10,049 bases of DNA from an uncultured Pseudomonadota bacterium (GTDB lineage: Bacteria > SAR324 > NAC60-12): positions 1-10,049 of the forward strand of contig CAJXDX010000056.1 of the NCBI GenBank assembly GCA_913052275.1. Direction: 5' to 3'. Below are positions 6,075 to 10,049 of the stretch, piece after piece (position 1 is the stretch's first letter; each line of letters starts with the position of its first letter). The notes below the pieces were generated by a model. The model was not told the origin of the DNA. It worked only from the letters and a program-made list of their open reading frames with translations, and made no database searches. Both the position numbers and the translations under genes were made by a program.

Positions 6075-6716
6075 ATGGGACAACTCATTGATGAAGAAGA
6101 TTGTGAAGTTTGTGTTCCCTTCGACCAGGAATGGATTTTTACTTACGGTGATCTGGTAACCCTCCTGCTTTGCTTTTTTATTTTACTTTTTTCAACATGT
6201 AAATACGAAACAATGAAGTTTAAAAGCCTGGCTGCCAGTTTTAAGCCGCTGCCTGCAGGAACACCGTTTATGAATGAGGGCAAAGATTCGGTAGTTGAAC
6301 AAATAGCTCAGCAGCTGGAAGAAAGCGAGCTTGGAGATGATGCAAATATCGGTGTTGAAGAAAAAGGCGTGGTTGTTTCATTTAAGGCAAGCGCATATTT
6401 TAAACCGGATTCTGCCGAGCTGAGTCCTAAGGCAATCAAAGAATTGAAACGTTTCTCCAACCTGGTTTTTCTGCTGCCGAATAATATACAAATTGAAGGT
6501 CATACAGAAAAAAAACCTGCAAAGAACTGGGATTCAACCTGGGAACTGGGCGGTGCTCGTGCTTCCAGGGTTGCCCGTTTCTTTATTGAAAACGGGCTAG
6601 ATCCCACAAAAATTACTGTAAAGAGCTTTGGCTCAACCCGTCCCCGATTCCTTGAAACCTCACCAACTCAAAGAAGTCTTAACAACCGGGTGGAAGTTAT
6701 TGTGCTGCCTGAATAA
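6075..6716 (+). CDS. MotB-like stator protein, copy 2 (diverged paralog)
   Basis: This 213-residue paralog of the preceding motB has the same architecture: acidic N-terminus with Cys10/Cys13, membrane helix ~22-41 with the ion-binding Asp26, linker, and OmpA-type domain from about 98. Residues 1-40 differ from copy 1 only at position 9 (Asp for Glu). After residue 40 identity falls to roughly one third by eye. In the periplasmic domain the canonical GHTD motif is GHTE (Glu145), followed by a different loop (KKPAKNWDSTWELGGARAS). The closing NNRVEVIVLP with its Arg is kept. The preserved channel Asp suggests a working ion path, while the altered GHTD loop suggests changed or weaker peptidoglycan binding. 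It may form homodimers, or heterodimers with copy 1, around one MotA ring. It starts 118 bp after copy 1, has no strong Shine-Dalgarno sequence, and ends 10 bp from the convergent argA stop. Confidence 0.92.
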   Translation: MGQLIDEEDCEVCVPFDQEWIFTYGDLVTLLLCFFILLFSTCKYETMKFKSLAASFKPLPAGTPFMNEGKDSVVEQIAQQLEESELGDDANIGVEEKGVVVSFKASAYFKPDSAELSPKAIKELKRFSNLVFLLPNNIQIEGHTEKKPAKNWDSTWELGGARASRVARFFIENGLDPTKITVKSFGSTRPRFLETSPTQRSLNNRVEVIVLPE

Positions 6717-6726
6717 CTGTTCCTGA

Positions 6727-8031
6727 TCAGTCCAGTCTGCGTCCATACACGATTGATTCCCGAAATTCGTAATTTTTACGTTTTTCTTCAGGAAGTTCTT
6801 CCGGACTTATTTGTTCGAATCCGCATTGTGTAAAAATATGCGAGACTGCTGTACTTAAAGCAAAAACCAGTTTAATGTCCCCGGAGCGCAACTCCTTGAC
6901 AGCTTCCCTGACCAGCTCACTTCCAATACCCTGATTCCGGTACGATTTGTCTACTGCCAAACTGGCAATTTCTGCTGCTGAGCCATCACCATATTGAATA
7001 ATTTCGCAGCAACCCACTACATCCTCATCCACACAATACACCAGGTAGTTGTCAATTTGACGCTCAATGTATTCAGGCGTACGTGAGACTATTGCAGAAT
7101 GCTGTGCTGGACTGCTGAGGATTTCCATGATTGACTGTAAATCATTCAACCTTGCAGGACGTATTCGTTTGTATGAACTGTTAGTTATCATAACTCCCGC
7201 GCCTTTTGGAGTAAGCAGTTCCGCAAGCAATACTCCCTCAATACTTCCGTCCAGCAAATGACAACGTTCAACTCCCCGTACACAGGCTTCAGTCATGGCA
7301 GTTAATTGTATTTTCTGCACTAATGGCAAATCAGGCTCCTTTTTCAACCACTGAGAAATACTGTCTGTGGTTATTTCAGAAGAATCAGCATTACCAAAAT
7401 TCGGTAATGGTAAAGTATCAAGCACAATCAGCTTTTTTGCACGCAGCCTCGTTGCCACTTCAAAGGCTACCTGAATTGGGTCCAGAATCCATAGGCGCCC
7501 CTTTTCTCCAAGTGAAAAAGGTGGTATAATTGCAAGCTTCGAGTCAGCAGCAGCCTGTCTCAGAGTTTCAAGGTCAATCCCGCAAACACTGCCGGTAAAG
7601 TGGGAATCATTATTACCTGAAAAGTTTTTTTTCTCTGCTAATAAAAAATGTCCGGTAAAAGGTTGAAGTTGACGAGCACAGCTCCTGAGTCTTGACAGCA
7701 GCTTCCAGTTAGCCGAAGAGACTGCCTGTTCAATAAACGGCATATTTGTTTCTTCAGCAACAAAAATTCCATCTTCTGTATGATAATCAAGTCCTTGACT
7801 GGCATAGAGATTCCGAATCTGCAATTCTGCACCATGGACTAATACTATCCTAATGCCAACTTGTTGAAGGAGTGCTAAATCTTCTATTACCCTGGAATTT
7901 TGAACCTCAATTAATTCTCCACTGAGGTAAATAACAAAAGTTTGCTGATCAAATTCTTCCAGGTAAGGTAGAGCAGAACGCAGATTGTGGATAAAACCAG
8001 ATAATTCCGGGTCAAGTGAATGCTTAGACAT
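6727..8031 (-). CDS. argA: N-acetylglutamate synthase ArgA (kinase-like + GNAT domains)
   Basis: This enzyme makes N-acetylglutamate from glutamate and acetyl-CoA, the first step of arginine biosynthesis, in the cytoplasm. The 434-residue protein has the classic ArgA layout. An amino-acid-kinase fold fills ~30-285 (TFVIYLSGELIE at 31-42, VGIRIVLVHGAELQI at 58-72, VRGVERCHLLDG at 251-262). A GNAT acetyltransferase domain fills ~289-434, with acetyl-CoA loop RNQGIG (365-370) and FTQCGFEQIS near 400-409. The first domain lacks catalytic kinase function in this family and normally binds the inhibitor arginine. The glycine loop reads LSGE where E. coli has LGGE. The GNAT loop is more canonical than in E. 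coli ArgA. ATG at 8031 aligns with the start of known ArgA; an upstream in-frame TTG at 8046 would add five residues and is less likely. The start overlaps the divergent glycosyltransferase start. Confidence 0.95.
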   Translation of the reverse strand: MSKHSLDPELSGFIHNLRSALPYLEEFDQQTFVIYLSGELIEVQNSRVIEDLALLQQVGIRIVLVHGAELQIRNLYASQGLDYHTEDGIFVAEETNMPFIEQAVSSANWKLLSRLRSCARQLQPFTGHFLLAEKKNFSGNNDSHFTGSVCGIDLETLRQAAADSKLAIIPPFSLGEKGRLWILDPIQVAFEVATRLRAKKLIVLDTLPLPNFGNADSSEITTDSISQWLKKEPDLPLVQKIQLTAMTEACVRGVERCHLLDGSIEGVLLAELLTPKGAGVMITNSSYKRIRPARLNDLQSIMEILSSPAQHSAIVSRTPEYIERQIDNYLVYCVDEDVVGCCEIIQYGDGSAAEIASLAVDKSYRNQGIGSELVREAVKELRSGDIKLVFALSTAVSHIFTQCGFEQISPEELPEEKRKNYEFRESIVYGRRLD

Positions 8032-8032
8032 G
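8029..8032. promoter_or_regulatory. Shared CATG: overlapping start codons of argA and the glycosyltransferase
   Basis: The palindrome CATG contains ATG on the plus strand (8030-8032, glycosyltransferase) and ATG on the minus strand (8031-8029, argA). No intergenic DNA remains, so each gene's promoter and ribosome binding site must lie inside the other gene's coding sequence, or one gene must start further in. Neither side has a clear Shine-Dalgarno sequence. Confidence 0.6.
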
Positions 8033-9094
8033 AGTAATTTTGACAATATAATTCAAGCTGAAAAAAGCAGGGATAACAAAGACTCTGTTGTTTTATCTAT
8101 CGTTATTCCAAGCTACAACAGCGCAAAGCTGCTTTCAAGATGCATCAGTGCCCTGGAAAATCAATCTGCAAAAAAATCATTTTTTGAGATAACTGTGGCA
8201 GATGACGGCTCCACAGATGAAACCGTGGAAATGCTGGAAAAGTTTCAGGTCAGGACAGAGCTCAAACTGCAATGGACCACTATAAAAAATTCCGGACCGG
8301 CAAACGCAAGAAACGCCGGAGTAGCAATCTCGACCGGACCATGGATTGGTTTTCTTGATGCCGATGTCATTCCACATCCGGACTGGGTGGAAACCGCACT
8401 CGAATTAATCAGGAATAATCCGAAAGCCGGCGCATTTGAGGGACGCACCGAAGTCACTAGGCGAGGCCGTGCCACACCATTTACACATCAAACGGAAAAT
8501 ACTGTCGGCGGGCGCTACCCCACCTGCAATTTAGTTGTTCGCAAAAACTTAGCCCATTTTCATCAGGCCTATAAAATTCCTTTCAGGGAAGACACAGATT
8601 TGGCTTTCAGCATATTGGAATCAGGATATCCAATCATCTTTGCCTCTGAACTTGCGGTGGAGCACCCGCCTCTCGCATCAAGTTATTCCCGTCCATTTAT
8701 CCTGGCACGACGCTATTATTATGACGGTCTGCTTGCACGCAGATTCCCTTCACGCTATCACAATGAACTGGACGCGCATAAGATTCTTGGTCTGAAAATT
8801 CCCCATTTGAAGAGAAAATTATACGCTATCTTTATGCTTTCACAAATTATTTTTCTTACAGGAATTCTTGCTGGTTTTTCAGGAAGTGAAAATATGCTGA
8901 CTGGAGGTTCATACCTTATAATATTTGCTGCAACAGCAGCAGGCGGACTTCGCTATGCGAATTTGAAAGAAATGTCATTAAAAGACTGGCTAGTGTATAT
9001 TTCCCAGCTGCAGCTGCTCCCCTGGGTGATGAGCTATTCACTTTTTCGCGGATGGCTTGATTTCCGCCATGAACCGGAATTCTCAGCTGTCTGA
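8030..9094 (+). CDS. Membrane-associated family 2 glycosyltransferase
   Basis: This 354-residue GT-A enzyme should transfer a sugar from a nucleotide donor to a lipid-linked or polysaccharide acceptor at the inner membrane. LSIVIPSYNSAKLL (22-35) and VADDGSTDET (56-65, Asp58/Asp59) form the nucleotide-binding part. NSGPANARNAG (87-97) and FLDADV with the DxD motif Asp110-Ala-Asp112 follow, and FREDTDLAF (185-193) carries the likely catalytic acidic residue. GGRYPTCNLVVRK (160-172) is the acceptor-side strand seen in ExoA-like enzymes. The C-terminal third has two or three hydrophobic segments (~264-283, ~294-308, ~321-338) that anchor it. The ATG at 8030 is preferred; an upstream TTG at 7985 lies within argA and would add 15 unneeded residues. 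No neighbouring polysaccharide genes are in the window, so the product (O-antigen, exopolysaccharide, glycolipid) cannot be named. Confidence 0.9.
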   Translation: MSNFDNIIQAEKSRDNKDSVVLSIVIPSYNSAKLLSRCISALENQSAKKSFFEITVADDGSTDETVEMLEKFQVRTELKLQWTTIKNSGPANARNAGVAISTGPWIGFLDADVIPHPDWVETALELIRNNPKAGAFEGRTEVTRRGRATPFTHQTENTVGGRYPTCNLVVRKNLAHFHQAYKIPFREDTDLAFSILESGYPIIFASELAVEHPPLASSYSRPFILARRYYYDGLLARRFPSRYHNELDAHKILGLKIPHLKRKLYAIFMLSQIIFLTGILAGFSGSENMLTGGSYLIIFAATAAGGLRYANLKEMSLKDWLVYISQLQLLPWVMSYSLFRGWLDFRHEPEFSAV

Positions 9095-9118
9095 TCAGAG
9101 TTTTGCCAGATTGAATAT

Positions 9119-9147
9119 TTGACAATTTTTAACAAGCAATTCAAAAT
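9119..9147 (+). promoter_or_regulatory. Candidate sigma-70 promoter upstream of lepB
   Basis: A perfect -35 box TTGACA (9119-9124) is followed after 17 bp by CAAAAT (9142-9147), which matches four of six bases of the -10 consensus. A second perfect TTGACA at 9209-9214 lies closer to lepB but lacks a recognisable -10 box at 16-18 bp. The placement gives a leader of about 145 nt. Confidence 0.3.
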
Positions 9148-9163
9148 AAATAATAAAGTTTAC

Positions 9164-9231
9164 ATTGTTGACTGATCGCAAAAGTTAAACGAAACTTTTT
9201 TTAAATTGTTGACAGGATAACTGACGCAAAA
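9164..9231. repeat. Imperfect direct repeat upstream of lepB
   Basis: ATTGTTGAC occurs at 9164-9172 and again at 9205-9213, a 41-bp offset. Each copy is followed by a related element: CTGATCGCAAAA (9172-9183) directly after the first, and CTGACGCAAAA (9221-9231) 7 nt after the second. Between them a weak all-AT-flanked dyad AAAAGTT / AACTTTT (9180-9199) precedes a T-run. This may be a regulatory region or a degenerate tandem duplication. Confidence 0.4.
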
Positions 9232-9284
9232 TTTTGTCCCTCAGAGAAAATTATATTGTATGAAATCATTAAACTGCATAATTA

Positions 9285-9319
9285 AAAGTTTATAACTATG
9301 TTCGTGACTTATAAACTTT
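9285..9319. repeat. 11-bp perfect inverted repeat flanking the lepB start codon
   Basis: AAAGTTTATAA (9285-9295) and TTATAAACTTT (9309-9319) are exact complements separated by 13 nt. The lepB ATG (9298-9300) sits in the loop. In mRNA this would place the start codon in a hairpin loop and occupy the position where a Shine-Dalgarno sequence would normally be, which is absent. In DNA it could be an operator. Confidence 0.6.
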
Positions 9320-10049
9320 CTGAGAAATCACTAAACAAACTCCAGAAAAAAGGAATCAGCGAAGCTGCTTTGAATGATCTTGCTGAAATGGAGAACCTGG
9401 TTTTCTCAAGTCAGGAGACCTTCCTTGGCAGGGTCAGTAAACTTTCTCAGGCAAAAGAGATAATGGAAAAAGAGGATGATCTTCTGAAAGCGGCAAAGGG
9501 ATTTATGCGTTTAGACCTTTTGATTCCTAACAGAACAATAAGAGAATGGACAGAAGCATTGATATTCGCGGTTGTAGTGGCAACAATTGTAAGAACGTAT
9601 TTTTTCGCACCCTTCCAAATTCCATCAGGTTCGATGCTGCCCACGATACAGATTGGAGATCACATATTTGCAAGCATGTATACCTATGGTTCGCCAATTC
9701 CATTTACAGACATCAAGCTTTTTAAAAAGCCTGTTAAACGAGGAGATATTGTTATTTTTCCCTATCCTCAGGACCCTTCAATTGATTACATAAAACGAGC
9801 CGTCGGTCTTCCCGGAGAAACTCTGGAAATTCGCAACGACCAGGTTTTCATTAATGGAGAACCGCTTGACGAACCTTACGCGTATTTTGAACCAAATGAG
9901 AGAAAATCTCGTCAGGCACAGGGATTAACTGCGGCGCCATCTAGCCGTTACGGACCGGTTAAGATTCCACAAGGTAAATTATTTGCCATGGGTGATAACC
10001 GTTACAACAGCGCAGACAGCAGATTCTGGGGTTTTGTGGATATAGATAC
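9298..10049 (+). CDS. lepB: Signal peptidase I, 3' end cut by window edge
   Basis: This membrane serine protease removes signal peptides from exported proteins on the periplasmic face. 250 codons are visible and the C-terminus is missing. A membrane helix at about 87-103 (ALIFAVVVATIVRTYFF) precedes box B, FQIPSGSMLPT (106-116), with nucleophile Ser112. The general base is Lys166 in box D, YIKRAVGLPGE (164-174). Box E, GDNRYNSADSRFWGFV (232-247), is intact. Unusually, about 80 charged, helix-prone residues precede the membrane helix, with Lys/Glu-rich stretches and no second obvious membrane span. E. coli LepB has a first membrane segment there instead. Most shorter LepB proteins start just before the helix, but no Met at that position is preceded by a ribosome site, so the long form is kept. 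The start codon lies within an inverted-repeat loop, and the glycosyltransferase is 203 bp upstream. Confidence 0.95.
   Translation, partial: MFVTYKLSEKSLNKLQKKGISEAALNDLAEMENLVFSSQETFLGRVSKLSQAKEIMEKEDDLLKAAKGFMRLDLLIPNRTIREWTEALIFAVVVATIVRTYFFAPFQIPSGSMLPTIQIGDHIFASMYTYGSPIPFTDIKLFKKPVKRGDIVIFPYPQDPSIDYIKRAVGLPGETLEIRNDQVFINGEPLDEPYAYFEPNERKSRQAQGLTAAPSSRYGPVKIPQGKLFAMGDNRYNSADSRFWGFVDID

Noticed and set aside
6717..6726. Bidirectional terminator between convergent motB copy 2 and argA
   Set aside because: Only 10 bp separate the stops and no dyad is visible there.
7985..8029. TTG start extending the glycosyltransferase by 15 residues into argA
   Set aside because: The added residues are hydrophilic with no family counterpart, and an ATG is available at 8030.
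8032..8046. TTG start extending argA by five residues
   Set aside because: The ATG at 8031 gives an N-terminus that matches known ArgA length, and no ribosome site supports the TTG.
9180..9203. Intrinsic terminator of the glycosyltransferase
   Set aside because: The 7-bp stem AAAAGTT/AACTTTT is almost all A-T with a T-run after it. It is too weak to call a terminator.
1..10049. Mobile element, CRISPR array, tRNA or rRNA
   Set aside because: No transposase, integrase, regularly spaced repeats, cloverleaf or rRNA-like sequence was recognised on either strand.

Overview
The window looks like chromosomal DNA of a flagellated, Gram-negative bacterium. It encodes a MotA/MotB stator, an outer-membrane-type lipoprotein, signal peptidase I and OmpA-type peptidoglycan-binding domains. 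Base composition looks AT-leaning (estimated by eye, not counted), and several genes lack a clear Shine-Dalgarno sequence. The phylum cannot be fixed from the sequence alone. A PVC-type lineage (Lentisphaerota or Verrucomicrobiota) or another diderm lineage would fit, but this is a weak guess. No phage, transposon, CRISPR, tRNA or rRNA signal was seen, so this is mostly a housekeeping region.

Layout. Positions 1-3201 hold a tight minus-strand cluster. In transcription order it is a Bor-like lipoprotein, rnc (RNase III), rluB-type pseudouridine synthase, and a FapA/DUF342 protein that runs off the left edge. Gaps are 4, 9 and 50 bp, and the rluB ribosome binding site is built into the end of rnc. 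After a 143-bp divergent spacer comes a plus-strand TatD-family nuclease (3345-4109). A 333-bp gene-free stretch with several hairpins follows, then the stator operon: motA (4443-5273), motB copy 1 (5300-5956) and motB copy 2 (6075-6716). argA (N-acetylglutamate synthase, minus strand) faces motB copy 2 tail to tail with a 10-bp gap. It is divergent from a membrane-anchored family 2 glycosyltransferase (8030-9094), and the two ATG start codons overlap in one CATG. A 203-bp AT-rich spacer with repeats leads into lepB (signal peptidase I), which runs off the right edge.

How the genes relate. RNase III and the rluB product both act on rRNA, so rnc and rluB form a small RNA-maturation unit. MotA and the two MotB proteins should form an inner-membrane ion-driven stator, and sequence signatures point to the sodium-type (PomA/PomB-like) branch. 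FapA-type proteins have been linked to flagella in some bacteria, but this one is in a different operon. The remaining genes (argA, glycosyltransferase, lepB, TatD) look independent.

Most interesting points: (i) tandem motB paralogs whose first 40 residues are 39/40 identical although 18 of those codons differ silently, while the rest has diverged strongly; (ii) the shared CATG start of argA and the glycosyltransferase; (iii) a perfect 11-bp inverted repeat that places the lepB start codon in its loop. I found no clear evidence of an undescribed multi-gene system. The dual-MotB stator is the best candidate for follow-up.
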